Source: Bacillota bacterium
Lineage (GTDB): Bacteria > Bacillota > Clostridia > Christensenellales > Aristaeellaceae
Reading direction: 5' to 3'
Length of the DNA stretch: 64,000 bases
NCBI GenBank assembly: GCA_023425025.1
Contig: JAFADG010000026.1
Location: 91,977 to 155,976 of the forward strand
Part shown: piece by piece, positions 23,563 to 32,877 of the stretch
Layout: the number at the start of each line of letters is the position of its first letter
How positions within the stretch are numbered: position 1 is the stretch's first letter
The notes under the pieces: generated by a model
Told to the model about the DNA's origin: nothing
Seen by the model: the letters and a program-made list of their open reading frames with translations, nothing else
The model's database searches: none
Program-made: the position numbers and the translations under genes

Positions 23563-24678
23563 TCACTTCAGCGCATCCGGATTCAGGCAAAGCAAATCCT
23601 CCGCCACAAACAACCCGTCCTTGCGCACCAGCTCGCCGTCAAAGTACATTTCGCCGCCGCCGTATTCCGGGGTCTGTATGCAGACCAGGTCCCAGTGGAT
23701 GGCGCTCTTGTTGCCATTGGGGCACTCGTCGTAGCAGTTGCCGGGGGTAAAGTGGAAGGAACCGGCGATCTTTTCGTCAAACAGCGTATCCTTGATGGCG
23801 GACGTAATGTAGGGGTTCACGCCGATGGCAAATTCGCCGATATAGCGCGCGCCCTCGTCGGTGTCGAAAATCTCGTTGATACGCTTTGTATCACTGCCGG
23901 TGGCCTCGATGATCTTGCCGTCCTTGAACACCAGGCGGATGTTTTCATACGTGCGGCCCTGGTAGAGGCTGGGGGTGTTGTACTGCAGCACGCCGTTCAC
24001 CGATTCGCGAAGGGGCGCGGAAAACACCTCGCCGTCGGGAATGTTTACTTCCCCGGCGCACTTGATGGCCGGCTGCCCCTTGATGGAGAAGGTCAAATCG
24101 GTGCCCTGGCCCACGATATGCACCTTGTCCGTCTTTTGCATGCGAGCCACCAGATGATCCATGGCCCGGCTCATTTTGCCGTAATCCAGGTTGCAGACGT
24201 TGAAGAAATGATCCTCAAACGCTTCGGTGCTCATGTTCGCCTGCTGGGCCATGCTGGGCAGCGGATAGCGCAGCACCACCCATTTGGTATGGGGAACGCG
24301 GATTTCGGAATGCACCAGCTTGGCGTAATGCTTGCCAAACAGGGTCATTTTTTCACCGGGCACGTCGGAATATTCAAAACTGTTGTCGCCGGCCCGGACG
24401 CCGATGTACGCCTGGCAGTCCTTCATGCGCAGGGTGTCGTACTTGGCCATCAAATCCAGCTGCTCCTTGGTATAGCCCATGTACAGCGCCCGCTCCACCG
24501 TGGGCTCGCGCAGGGCCACCAGCGGAATGCCGCCGGCCTCGTACACCTTTTCCACCAACGCTGCCGTAAACTCGTGGGGCACGCCGGTGCTTTCGATGAG
24601 CACGCGTTCGCCCTTTTCCACATGGCAGGAATAGTTGACCAGATTATGCGCTAATTGAATCATCCGCGGGTCTCTCAT
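23563..24678 (-). CDS. M29-family aminopeptidase
   Basis: 371 residues from ATG 24678 after AGGAGG. The M29 (thermophilic aminopeptidase AmpS/T) metal-site pattern is visible: Glu in GEVNIPDGEVFSAP, Glu in IGEFAIGVNP, then HFTPGNCYDE and SAIHWDLV giving His, Tyr, His and Asp. It is a cytosolic, dinuclear metal enzyme removing N-terminal residues from peptides. Its ribosome site lies inside the end of the upstream acyltransferase gene, so the two overlap by 35 bp and are probably cotranscribed. Confidence 0.92.
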   Translation of the reverse strand: MRDPRMIQLAHNLVNYSCHVEKGERVLIESTGVPHEFTAALVEKVYEAGGIPLVALREPTVERALYMGYTKEQLDLMAKYDTLRMKDCQAYIGVRAGDNSFEYSDVPGEKMTLFGKHYAKLVHSEIRVPHTKWVVLRYPLPSMAQQANMSTEAFEDHFFNVCNLDYGKMSRAMDHLVARMQKTDKVHIVGQGTDLTFSIKGQPAIKCAGEVNIPDGEVFSAPLRESVNGVLQYNTPSLYQGRTYENIRLVFKDGKIIEATGSDTKRINEIFDTDEGARYIGEFAIGVNPYITSAIKDTLFDEKIAGSFHFTPGNCYDECPNGNKSAIHWDLVCIQTPEYGGGEMYFDGELVRKDGLFVAEDLLCLNPDALK

Positions 24679-25918
24679 GTACTTTTATCCTCCTGTGCAA
24701 GATTTTATGGACAAGCGCCGCCGCAGGCTTTTCCAGCCCAAAGGTCAGCGCCGATGCCAGCAAGACGGCAATACCAAAGCATGCAAGCGTGTACTGGGTT
24801 TGCCAGGGCTGCTCCCCGGCCATGAAGGGCTGGGCATTGACATAGGGCGGGAAGCGCCACTGCTTGAGCCACACCGCCAGCAATTGATGCCATATATAAT
24901 AGTTGAATGAGATCGTGGATAAGAATTTCATCACCCGGTTGCTGAACAGAAACTGTACAAAACGGAACGAAAGCGCCAGCCCCAGCATGCAGACGGACAG
25001 CGCCAGCGCCAGGAAAAACCGCTGATTCATTTGCGAAAGCCGGATCGCTTCGTACCCATTGGCAGAAGCCTGGGATTTCATGAGCAGGATCACCGCGTAT
25101 ACAGCCCCGCAGGCAGCGGCCGTCGCCGCAAGCTTCAGCCAGACCGGCGGCCTTTTATGCTTGCTTACCAGGGCCACATAGGCCCAGGCGGCCAGCATGC
25201 CCAACGCGTACACATCCAAAAACGCGGGGAACTGGTTGAACCACATGGCGGTATCCGTCGCATATACCGTAACCAGACCCCGATACAAAAAGCCCGCGCC
25301 CATCATCAGCGACGCCGTTATCCACGGCTTTTTCACAAAGCCCATGGCCAAAAGGGGAAATACGATATACGCGTGCATCTCCACGCCCAGGGTCCACAGC
25401 GCGCCATTCAGCGGTGTTTGCAGATAGGTTTCCGGGCTTAAAGTATGGGTGAAGGTCAGGTGCATGAGCACATCCTTTAGCAGCGCGCCAAGGGAGGCGT
25501 ATCTTCCCTGGGGGATGGCCACGGCAAACAGCATGAGGAATACGCAAAAATAATAGGAAGGAACGATGCGCATCACGCGCTTGACATAAAAATCCCGTAT
25601 GGCGGGAAGCTTCTCTCCCTCCGCCTTATGCCTGGCATAGGGCAAGAACAGCAAAAAGCCGCTGAGCAAAATCAGCCCATCCACAAAAATATAGCCGCTG
25701 CGCACCACAAAATCCAAGCTGACCGTTTGCCCAAACCATTTGAAACCCGGCGACAGCCAGCTTTGCTGCCAAACATGAAACCACGCAACGAAAAACACGC
25801 ACAGCGCCCGGACGCCGTCCAGAACGCCTACGTGCTTGGCCAGGGGCGCTGCCCCTGGCCTCCGCCAAAGGAATATAATCCCTTTGGAAACCCTCTCCTT
25901 AATCACAACCAAGTTCAT
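24644..25918 (-). CDS. Acyltransferase 3 family membrane protein
   Basis: 424 residues, about ten membrane helices. The family start is GVLDGVRALCVFFVAWFHVW, the conserved R-x-x-R segment is FYVKRVMRIVPSYYF, and the helix HAYIVFPLLAMGF follows. OafA-like enzymes transfer acyl groups to cell-surface sugars. An additional N-terminal stretch of about 25 residues (SKGIIFLWRRPGAAPLAKH) is encoded by a copy of a dispersed intergenic repeat, and ATG 25918 has GGGAG before it. The gene therefore probably gained its N terminus by repeat insertion. A later start without that segment has no ribosome site. Confidence 0.85.
   Translation of the reverse strand: MNLVVIKERVSKGIIFLWRRPGAAPLAKHVGVLDGVRALCVFFVAWFHVWQQSWLSPGFKWFGQTVSLDFVVRSGYIFVDGLILLSGFLLFLPYARHKAEGEKLPAIRDFYVKRVMRIVPSYYFCVFLMLFAVAIPQGRYASLGALLKDVLMHLTFTHTLSPETYLQTPLNGALWTLGVEMHAYIVFPLLAMGFVKKPWITASLMMGAGFLYRGLVTVYATDTAMWFNQFPAFLDVYALGMLAAWAYVALVSKHKRPPVWLKLAATAAACGAVYAVILLMKSQASANGYEAIRLSQMNQRFFLALALSVCMLGLALSFRFVQFLFSNRVMKFLSTISFNYYIWHQLLAVWLKQWRFPPYVNAQPFMAGEQPWQTQYTLACFGIAVLLASALTFGLEKPAAALVHKILHRRIKVHERPADDSISA
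25841..25894 (+). repeat. Dispersed palindromic repeat, family A, copy 1 (translated)
   Basis: A 19-bp near-palindromic head CCAGGGGCGCTGCCCCTGG, then a CCAAAGG...CCCTTTGG second dyad. Further copies at 38504 and 63725. This one lies inside the acyltransferase 5' end and is read in frame. Confidence 0.8.
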
Positions 25919-26024
25919 GACTTCACTCCCGGTGAAATCTCATATAGCAAAACAACCGCCCCGCCAAGCCCCGTTCACCGTATGCCGAAAAGGATAATAG
26001 GACGCCTTCGATCTTCACAAGCGC

Positions 26025-28841
26025 CTACTCCACCTTCGTCAGCTTGATAATGATGTTTTTCCCATCCCGGATATCCCGCAGCGTCAGGCCCTTCGCGCTC
26101 ACCGCCGTCACCTTGTGGGTCAGCGTCAGCCGGTCGCGGGTCACGCCGGTGGACATGGAGTAAGCGCCCATCACATTGAAGAACAGCTCTTCCCCATCGA
26201 TCACGCAGGTGCCGTCTTCCCGGAATTCCATGGCAATGCCCCCCTTGGATACCCACTTGCCAAGCACCTGATAGCAGCTGCGGTCCAGCCGCCTGGAGGT
26301 CACATCCTTGTAGTCGGGGATGTTCTTGTAATAGGCCAGCGCCTCATAGGGCTTGCCTTCCTCATACAAATCATTGGCATAATCGTAGTTGGCCTGGTTG
26401 TACATATCGCCAAGCGCTTTGTATTTTTTCGGCAGGTCGGTCAGCTCCACCTGGGAGAGCACGTCCACCACAGCCTTGTAGTTTCCGGCGTTCATGGCCG
26501 ATTCCGCCTCGGTTTGCACCTGGGCGTAATAGCCGTCAAAACAGGCTTCGCTTTGGGCGGCCGCGTCCTGATAGCTGCCCACCGCGGCGAACAGCCGGCC
26601 CGCCAGGTTCAGATCACCCGCGTCCCTGACCCGCACGGCAACCTGGTAATTGCTTTGCTTGAACAGATCTTGCGCATCCTCATACGATCCCAGGCTCTTG
26701 AAGATCTCCGACGCCTGCTCGAGTTCGCCGGCTTCCAAAAGCAGCTTGCCCTGGGCGTAGCTGCAGGCGTTCAGCTGATTCTGGGCGTCCTTGTATTTGT
26801 CAAGGGAGGACAGGAGCGTAATGGCTTCCTGGTATTCGCCCTGTTCCTTGTGGCCCATGGCCATCTGATACTTGGCTTCCTTGATCTTTTCATCGGAATC
26901 GCTGTATCCGTTCAAATCGGCATACTGGTCGATGGCCGCCGTATAATTCCCCGCCGTCAGCAATTGGCCGGCCTTTGCGTACAGCGCATCCAAAATACGT
27001 GTTTTGCTGTCGGAATAGTCCCCCAGCTCCTGATACATCTCGATGGCGCTGTCAAAATCGTTGGCTGTCATATAGGCGGAAGCCTGCTTGTACCTGACGG
27101 ACTGCACCTGGGCGGCCACGTCCTTGTATTCGGGGATCTTGGCGAATTCACCAAGCGCCTGCTCGTATTTGCTTTCCTTGACAAGCGCAAGCGCAGGCAG
27201 ATAAATGGCTTCGGTCGCCTTTTCCGCCGCGTCCAGGTGGTTGGGGATGCTCAAAAACAGGTCCCTGGCCCGGCTGTATTCCATATCCTTCAAGGCTTTG
27301 TCCGCCACGCGGTATACGCATTCGGACGCCAGCGTCCTGGCATCCTGATAGCCCTGGATGCTCAGGAACATCTCGGCGGCACGGCTGTAGTTGCCAGACT
27401 CCATTTCATGCTTGGCCGGCTCGTAAATGCATTCCGAAGCCTTGGTCTTGGCGTCGCGATAATCGCCGGCAAGGAGATACTGCCCGCCGGCCTCCACGTA
27501 TTTGCCCTCGGCCTTGAGCGCCTCACCCATTCCGTACCAGGCTTCCTTCAGCCTTTGATCCGTATCCTGGAACCCTGCCACCTGGGTCAGGTACGTGATG
27601 GCCTGGTCATATTCCTTGTTGTCAAGGGCCTTGATGCCGGGCTCATACAGGCAGAGCTTGGCCATTTTCTCGGCATCCGCCCGGCCGGAAAGCTTCAGGA
27701 AGATCTCCCTGGCCTCCTTATATTCACCGCCGGTCATCAACGCCTTGGCCCTTTCAAAGCGCACATCCTGCTGGCGTACCCGGGCGTCGGAATAATCCGG
27801 GATCGCGCCGAACAGCGCGTCGGCGTCATCGTACTTCCCATCCTTCAGCAGCTTTTCGGCCCTTTGATACCGTGCTTCCTTGGCCAGCTCCGCGGCATCC
27901 TCATAATTGCCCAGGCTGTCGAACATGATCTCCGCGCTTTTGAGCGAATCCGCCGTGCCCGTATTCAGGTCGCTCCTGGCCTTCAAATAATCACTTTTTG
28001 TCACCAGCTCATCGGCGTTCAGATACCCGGACATTTGGGAGAAGGCCTCCCTGGCCTCGCTGTACAAGCCGCCCTCCAGCTGCTGGCTGGCGCGGTAATA
28101 ATTGTAGTAGGGAATGCCGTGGAAATAGATGCCGTATGCCGCGCCAGCGGTGAATACGATGGCGGACACCGTGACAACCACCCTGCGGCGGCGGTGCTTC
28201 TTACGCTTGTGCCTTGCCTCCCGCTCCAGTTGCTGCTGCGAGGCCTGTACCCTGGCCTTATGGGCGATCTGATCCAGTTCCTTTTCCCTTGTGGCCACCA
28301 TTTCCTCAATGGCGGCCTGGTTATACTGCTCAAACACCGTCAGCTTTTCCCGCTGGCAGCGCCGACACACGCTTTCGCTAGCCGCGTTGGCCCGGCCGCA
28401 GACGCACATCCACACCGCGCCCTGGTCCTGGGGATACCCCACGGCGTCGGAGCCGGCCACATAGCGCAGCATTTCCAGGCGCCTGTTGTTGGGCAGTGTG
28501 TTGGGCACGTATTCGGACAGGTGGGCGTTTCCCCTGCGCCAGACGATGCCGTCGTCGTACCATACCTTTTCGATCACCAGTTCCATGCCGGCAGCCTGGG
28601 CGCCGCCCTCCATGGCGATACCCACCTCAAAGGCAGTCTTGTGCGTGCCGTTTATGCCCTGAAGGCGCTCCACCTGACGGCTGATGACTTCGCCCTGGGC
28701 GTCGTATCCGGCCAGCGTCACCTGGATGCTTGTCACATCCTTTTCCGACAGGTTGTACAGCAAAAGGCTGCAGGCATCATCCTCACCTTCAGGCAGCTGA
28801 TACCGCCAAAGTTCCACAGGGCAGGTAAGGTCTATCTTCAT
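26025..28841 (-). CDS. Zinc-finger/TPR-like repeat membrane protein
   Basis: 938 residues. N-terminal beta domain (1-130), then a zinc finger CVCGRANAASESVCRRC (about 146-163), a charged coiled linker, one transmembrane helix (VVTVSAIVFTAGAAYGIYF, about 222-240), then about 14 degenerate TPR-like units of the type YxxAxxLFxxLGxYxDA, and a C-terminal beta domain (GKWVSKGGIAMEFREDGTCV). The topology puts the zinc finger in the cytoplasm and the repeats outside. The family is common in Clostridia but has no defined function; a scaffold for envelope proteins is possible. It lies 20 bp upstream of a secreted protein gene region, on the same strand. Confidence 0.8.
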   Translation of the reverse strand: MKIDLTCPVELWRYQLPEGEDDACSLLLYNLSEKDVTSIQVTLAGYDAQGEVISRQVERLQGINGTHKTAFEVGIAMEGGAQAAGMELVIEKVWYDDGIVWRRGNAHLSEYVPNTLPNNRRLEMLRYVAGSDAVGYPQDQGAVWMCVCGRANAASESVCRRCQREKLTVFEQYNQAAIEEMVATREKELDQIAHKARVQASQQQLEREARHKRKKHRRRRVVVTVSAIVFTAGAAYGIYFHGIPYYNYYRASQQLEGGLYSEAREAFSQMSGYLNADELVTKSDYLKARSDLNTGTADSLKSAEIMFDSLGNYEDAAELAKEARYQRAEKLLKDGKYDDADALFGAIPDYSDARVRQQDVRFERAKALMTGGEYKEAREIFLKLSGRADAEKMAKLCLYEPGIKALDNKEYDQAITYLTQVAGFQDTDQRLKEAWYGMGEALKAEGKYVEAGGQYLLAGDYRDAKTKASECIYEPAKHEMESGNYSRAAEMFLSIQGYQDARTLASECVYRVADKALKDMEYSRARDLFLSIPNHLDAAEKATEAIYLPALALVKESKYEQALGEFAKIPEYKDVAAQVQSVRYKQASAYMTANDFDSAIEMYQELGDYSDSKTRILDALYAKAGQLLTAGNYTAAIDQYADLNGYSDSDEKIKEAKYQMAMGHKEQGEYQEAITLLSSLDKYKDAQNQLNACSYAQGKLLLEAGELEQASEIFKSLGSYEDAQDLFKQSNYQVAVRVRDAGDLNLAGRLFAAVGSYQDAAAQSEACFDGYYAQVQTEAESAMNAGNYKAVVDVLSQVELTDLPKKYKALGDMYNQANYDYANDLYEEGKPYEALAYYKNIPDYKDVTSRRLDRSCYQVLGKWVSKGGIAMEFREDGTCVIDGEELFFNVMGAYSMSTGVTRDRLTLTHKVTAVSAKGLTLRDIRDGKNIIIKLTKVE

Positions 28842-28899
28842 CCGGCTTTCTCCCTTCCCATTGCAGTTTACAGCGGGAGCTTGTCCATTTCACACCCTG

Positions 28900-30105
28900 T
28901 CACCAGGGGTACAAAAACAGTTCCGTAAGCTCTGTATTCACAAATATCATGTACATTGTCACGTTTTCAATACCCGCAGCATTGCTGACCGGCTGGATAT
29001 AATGCAGCGTCACCGTGGCGCTGTCATATTCGGCCAGGCCGTAAGGGGGCGTCTGCCCGTCGCCGTAGAGCACCTCCGTCGCCAGGCCGTCAAACTGGCC
29101 CTCGCTGTGACGGAAGCGCATAATCACGCTGGACAGGGAATCCCCCACCATCACCGCCCGGGGCCCTTCCAGCCCCCGCTGATTGAGGGCAAACGTGTCC
29201 ACGCGCTTGAATACCTTATCATCGCTGTAAGCAAAGGTGATCTCGGCCTCCGGCCATTGCAGTATGCGCAGCCAGTCCCCGTTGTCGTCTTGAAGCCAGG
29301 TTTCCGCTTCATACGCGCCCAGGGCGCCGACTGCCGTTTCCGGCGTAAGGGTCAAATAGTCCATGCCGGAAAAGTGCAGGTCATCCCGGTCAAAGGGATC
29401 CAGGTCTATACCGTCGCTGCTTTGCGCATAGGCGAAGTAGGATTCCTCCTGCTGCTGCGCCTTCACTTCCTGAGCGGTCTGCTCCACCTGGTCCCCGGCA
29501 ATGGCCGCCGACAGCCCGTAGGCCCGGATGGCCGTTATATAGCCGTTCTCCAGGCTGTACAGAAGGCCGCAGTCCGTATACTGGCCCTCTTCGTCCAAAA
29601 CGCGCTCATGCACCGCGTACTGCACGGTTTGTATCTGCTGCCCGTCCCGCTGCACCCGGCCCCACAAAACCGACTCCGGAAGGCTGTCGGACAGGTACAG
29701 CACCGCGAAGTCATGGCTGCCCAGCAGCGTGGGGTTTTCGTTTGCATACGCCTCCAGCAGCAGCTGCTGCCTGTCGGTAACGCCCACGCCCCTTGGGCAC
29801 TCCACCTCATAGTGGGTTACGGCAATGGCGTTTAGCACACTTTCTTCCTTTAATGTAGGCGTATTCAAATAAAGGGTCGCAAAGTCATAGGCTACCGCAT
29901 ACCCGTCCTCCGTCCATTCCGGCTGGGCGGCGGGATCCACGGGCGCAGACGACCAGGCAAGCGTCATCATCTTCTCCGCCCAGGCATCCAGCTCCTCTAT
30001 GGTCAGGCCGCCCACATCCAGATCGGCGGCAAACGCGCACAGCGGGAAAAATATCTGCAAAACCAAAATCAGTGCAAGAAAAAGACCTTTGAAAGTATGC
30101 TTCAT
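28900..30105 (-). CDS. Secreted protein of unknown function
   Basis: About 401 residues from ATG 30105 after AAAGGAG. Signal peptide with basic start, hydrophobic core (GLFLALILVLQIFFPLCAFA) and an AFA-A cleavage site. The mature part is acidic, mixed alpha/beta, with YAVAYDFATLYLNTPTLKEE and FAYSDDKVFKRVDTFALNQR. No known domain recognised. It is the first gene of a pair with the zinc-finger/TPR protein and may work with it outside the membrane (inference from neighbourhood). Confidence 0.72.
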   Translation of the reverse strand: MKHTFKGLFLALILVLQIFFPLCAFAADLDVGGLTIEELDAWAEKMMTLAWSSAPVDPAAQPEWTEDGYAVAYDFATLYLNTPTLKEESVLNAIAVTHYEVECPRGVGVTDRQQLLLEAYANENPTLLGSHDFAVLYLSDSLPESVLWGRVQRDGQQIQTVQYAVHERVLDEEGQYTDCGLLYSLENGYITAIRAYGLSAAIAGDQVEQTAQEVKAQQQEESYFAYAQSSDGIDLDPFDRDDLHFSGMDYLTLTPETAVGALGAYEAETWLQDDNGDWLRILQWPEAEITFAYSDDKVFKRVDTFALNQRGLEGPRAVMVGDSLSSVIMRFRHSEGQFDGLATEVLYGDGQTPPYGLAEYDSATVTLHYIQPVSNAAGIENVTMYMIFVNTELTELFLYPW

Positions 30106-30462
30106 AGACGCTCCTTTTGCCAGGGTGCCGGTTGGGACCGCAAATGGTCCCGAATCCGGCAAACCATAGATGTTTCCTATTTTATTTTACCCCATGTTGG
30201 GCTGTCTGTATAGACGCAAATGTAAAAACCCTTCGCGCGGGGCATGCCCTGCGCCCGGCGTCCATCATGATGTCCCGCATACCGGACCTGCAAAGCTTAT
30301 ATTTTATAAAAATGGGAGAACCGTGTGCACAAATTGCAAACGCAATCCTTATTATTCCATATAAAAGGGGTGGGATACGAACCATATTGCATTTCTTTCG
30401 TTTTTTTATGGGGAACCCCCTGTCGGAAATGCATAATTGGAGAAATATACATTCAAAATGCA
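30106..30462. other. Intergenic region before the liv locus
   Basis: About 360 bp between the divergent secreted-protein gene and the livJ promoter. No ORF with a good ribosome site, no repeat or RNA recognised. Confidence 0.5.
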
Positions 30463-30491
30463 TTGACACGCCTACATGCACGCGCTATAAT
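30463..30491 (+). promoter_or_regulatory. Consensus sigma-70 promoter of livJ
   Basis: TTGACA (30463-30468), exactly 17 bp, TATAAT (30486-30491): both hexamers are perfect. A leader of about 110 nt follows before livJ. Confidence 0.9.
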
Positions 30492-30607
30492 GTCACCACA
30501 AGCAATGGAGCATGGCAGGACGGTAGTCTGCATCACGTCTGTTGCTTTTGGTTTATCGGATGCCTATCGTCTATCCCGGAAATCCATTTAAAGGGAGGAA
30601 TCACCTG

Positions 30608-31738
30608 ATGAAGAAAATGCTGTCCCTGTTTGCCGTACTGGCACTGGTCCTGACGACCGTCTGCCTGCCGGCCATGGCCGAAACCGCGCCCATCAAGGTT
30701 GGCGCCATCTCCCCCAACACCGGCGATCTTGCCGCCTATGGCGAAGCCGTGTCCAACGGCATTGATCTGGCCGTGGCGGAAATCAACGCCGCCGGCGGCG
30801 TTCTGGGACGCCCCCTGGAAGTCATCCACATGGATGACAAGTTTGACGCTACTGAAGGCGCCAACGCTTTCAACAAGCTGGTATCCGACGGCGTTTGCGC
30901 CGTTATCGGCTCCGTAACCTCCGGCATCACCGCGGGCCTTGGCGCCCTGGCCGATGCGGAAGGCATGCTGCTTTTGACCCCCACCGCCACCGCCGACACC
31001 GTGACGGAAGGCCTCACGGGCGTGTTCCGCGCCTGCTACAAGGATTCCTTCCAGGGCGAAGTCGCCGCCAAGCTGGCCGTGGACCTGGGCGTGAAGAAGG
31101 TTGCCGTGCTCTACGCTTCCGGCGACACCTACTCTTCCGGCCTGTATGAGTCCTTCAAAGCCGCTGCCGCTACCCTGGGCCTGGAGCTGGTCGCCACCGA
31201 GAGCTCCTCCGCCACCAGCGACACCGACTACACCACCCAGCTGACCAATATCGTCAACTCCGGCGCCGAGCTGATCTTCGCCCCCTACTACTACAGCGCT
31301 GTCGGCCCCTACATCGTGCCCCAGGCCCGCGCTGCCGGCTTCACCGGCTACTTCGCCGGCGCTGACGGCTGGGACGGCACCATCGGCACCATGGTGGAAG
31401 ACAAGAGCCTGTACAACAAGAGCTTCTTCGTCAACCACTATGCGCCCGACGATCCCTCCGAAGTCGTGCAGAACTTCGTCAAGGGCTACACCGACACCTA
31501 CGGCGCCGAGAGCCTGAACGCCCTGGCCGCCCTGGCCTATGACAGCGTGTACATGCTCAAGCAGGCCATCGAAACCGCCGGGACCGATGAAACCGCCAAG
31601 ATCATCGAAGCCATGACCGGTATGAGCTTCTCCGGCGTCACCGGCTCCTTCACGCTGGACGAAACCGGCACCCCCGCCAAGGCTGCCCCCATTATCGAAT
31701 ACGTGGACGGCACCGCCAAGTTCTACAAGTACATCTGA
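30608..31738 (+). CDS. livJ: Branched-chain amino acid ABC transporter substrate-binding protein
   Basis: 376 residues from ATG 30608 after GGGAGG. The Sec signal peptide ends at AMA-ET and has no lipobox cysteine. Mature protein is a two-lobe periplasmic-binding fold of the LivJ/K type: IKVGAISPNTGDLAAYGEA, then AVIGSVTSGITAGLGALADA, then YYYSAVGPYIVPQARAAGF. It captures Leu/Ile/Val or related amino acids for the LivHMGF importer encoded downstream. A terminator-like hairpin separates it from livH and probably gives higher expression of the binding protein. Lack of a lipid anchor is odd for a monoderm. Confidence 0.92.
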   Translation: MKKMLSLFAVLALVLTTVCLPAMAETAPIKVGAISPNTGDLAAYGEAVSNGIDLAVAEINAAGGVLGRPLEVIHMDDKFDATEGANAFNKLVSDGVCAVIGSVTSGITAGLGALADAEGMLLLTPTATADTVTEGLTGVFRACYKDSFQGEVAAKLAVDLGVKKVAVLYASGDTYSSGLYESFKAAAATLGLELVATESSSATSDTDYTTQLTNIVNSGAELIFAPYYYSAVGPYIVPQARAAGFTGYFAGADGWDGTIGTMVEDKSLYNKSFFVNHYAPDDPSEVVQNFVKGYTDTYGAESLNALAALAYDSVYMLKQAIETAGTDETAKIIEAMTGMSFSGVTGSFTLDETGTPAKAAPIIEYVDGTAKFYKYI

Positions 31739-31814
31739 TGCTTCTGTCGTCGCCGGCAGTCGTACCGCTCCGGGCGTGACAGGATATGTAGTATTCCATT
31801 GCGCCTGGGACAAA

Positions 31815-31850
31815 AGGGGCGGACCAAATAGTCCGCCCCTCTTTTGTTTT
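31815..31850 (+). terminator. Partial terminator between livJ and livH
   Basis: A 10-bp GC-rich stem AGGGGCGGAC / GTCCGCCCCT, loop CAAATA, followed by CTTTTGTTTT. No other good promoter is seen before livH, so it likely attenuates rather than fully stops. Confidence 0.85.
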
Positions 31851-31910
31851 CATAATCATTTGTGGTATCATAAACGGAGCAATTTTTTCTAAGAGAGGAA
31901 GATGTCATGC

Positions 31911-32867
31911 ATGGATGGGCTGATGCTGTTCATCCAACAGACCATTAACGGCCTGCGCGTAGGCAGTATATATGCTCTTGTTGCGCTGGGCTATACCATG
32001 GTCTATGGGATCATCCGGCTGATCAATTTCGCCCACGGTGATTTTATCATGGTGGGGGGCTATGCCCTGGTACTCACGGTACCCCTGATGATCGCGAGCG
32101 GTATGCCTGCCTGGCTGGCAGTTATCGCTGCTGTCATTGCCTGCGCCGCTGTGGGCGTGTTGGTGGAAAAGCTGGCCTACAGCCCGGTGAGGAAACGGGG
32201 CACCAAGATGTCCACCCTCATCACCGCCATCGCCATGAGCCTCTTTTTGGAGAATCTGGCCCAAGCCTTTTTCGGCGCGAACCCCAAGCAGATAAAGACC
32301 ATCTTCAGCCTCCCTCCGATCCGCATCTACGGTTCGGGCGAGGGCCTGGCGGATAAGCCTGTGCTCCTGACGCTGGACATGAACACGCTGCTGACCATTT
32401 TCATCGGCGTGGCGGTCATGGTGGCGCTTTTCCTGTTTGTCAAATACACCAAGAGCGGTCAGGCCATGCGCGCCGTGTCTGAGGACAAAAATGCCGCATT
32501 CCTGATGGGCATCAACGTCAACCGCACCATTTCGCTGACCTTTGCCATCGGCGCGGGGCTGGCCGGCGTTGCATCGCTGATGTATGCGGCCCAATACCCC
32601 TCCATCACCAACACCATGGGTTCCATGCTGGGCCTGAAAGCCTTCGTGGCCGCGGTATTGGGGGGCATCGGCATCATTCCCGGCGCCATGCTGGGCGGCA
32701 TCGTCATCGGCATCGTGGAGAGCCTTTCCAAAGCCTACATCAAAGACCTGACGGGCGGTCTCATCACCTCCGCCTTCTCCGACGCCATCGTGTTCAGCAT
32801 TTTGATCATCGTTCTGCTTGTCAAGCCGGCAGGCATCCTTGGCAAGAACATCGGCGAGAAAGTGTAG
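31911..32867 (+). CDS. livH: Branched-chain amino acid ABC transporter permease LivH
   Basis: About 318 residues, eight to nine membrane helices. LivH markers: GSIYALVALGYTMVYGIIRL, INFAHGDFIMVGGY, and AVLGGIGIIPGAMLGGIVIG. It forms half of the transmembrane channel with LivM. AGGA is too close to ATG 31902 and better spaced to ATG 31911, so I use the latter. It is followed by livM at 10 bp. Confidence 0.93.
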   Translation: MDGLMLFIQQTINGLRVGSIYALVALGYTMVYGIIRLINFAHGDFIMVGGYALVLTVPLMIASGMPAWLAVIAAVIACAAVGVLVEKLAYSPVRKRGTKMSTLITAIAMSLFLENLAQAFFGANPKQIKTIFSLPPIRIYGSGEGLADKPVLLTLDMNTLLTIFIGVAVMVALFLFVKYTKSGQAMRAVSEDKNAAFLMGINVNRTISLTFAIGAGLAGVASLMYAAQYPSITNTMGSMLGLKAFVAAVLGGIGIIPGAMLGGIVIGIVESLSKAYIKDLTGGLITSAFSDAIVFSILIIVLLVKPAGILGKNIGEKV

Positions 32868-32877
32868 GTGGGGCAGT

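Noticed and set aside
26115..28928. A 937-codon open frame opposite the TPR gene, and other long opposite-strand frames in host DNA
   Set aside because: High-GC genes with strong third-position bias leave the opposite strand open. These lack ribosome sites and known domains and mirror real genes.
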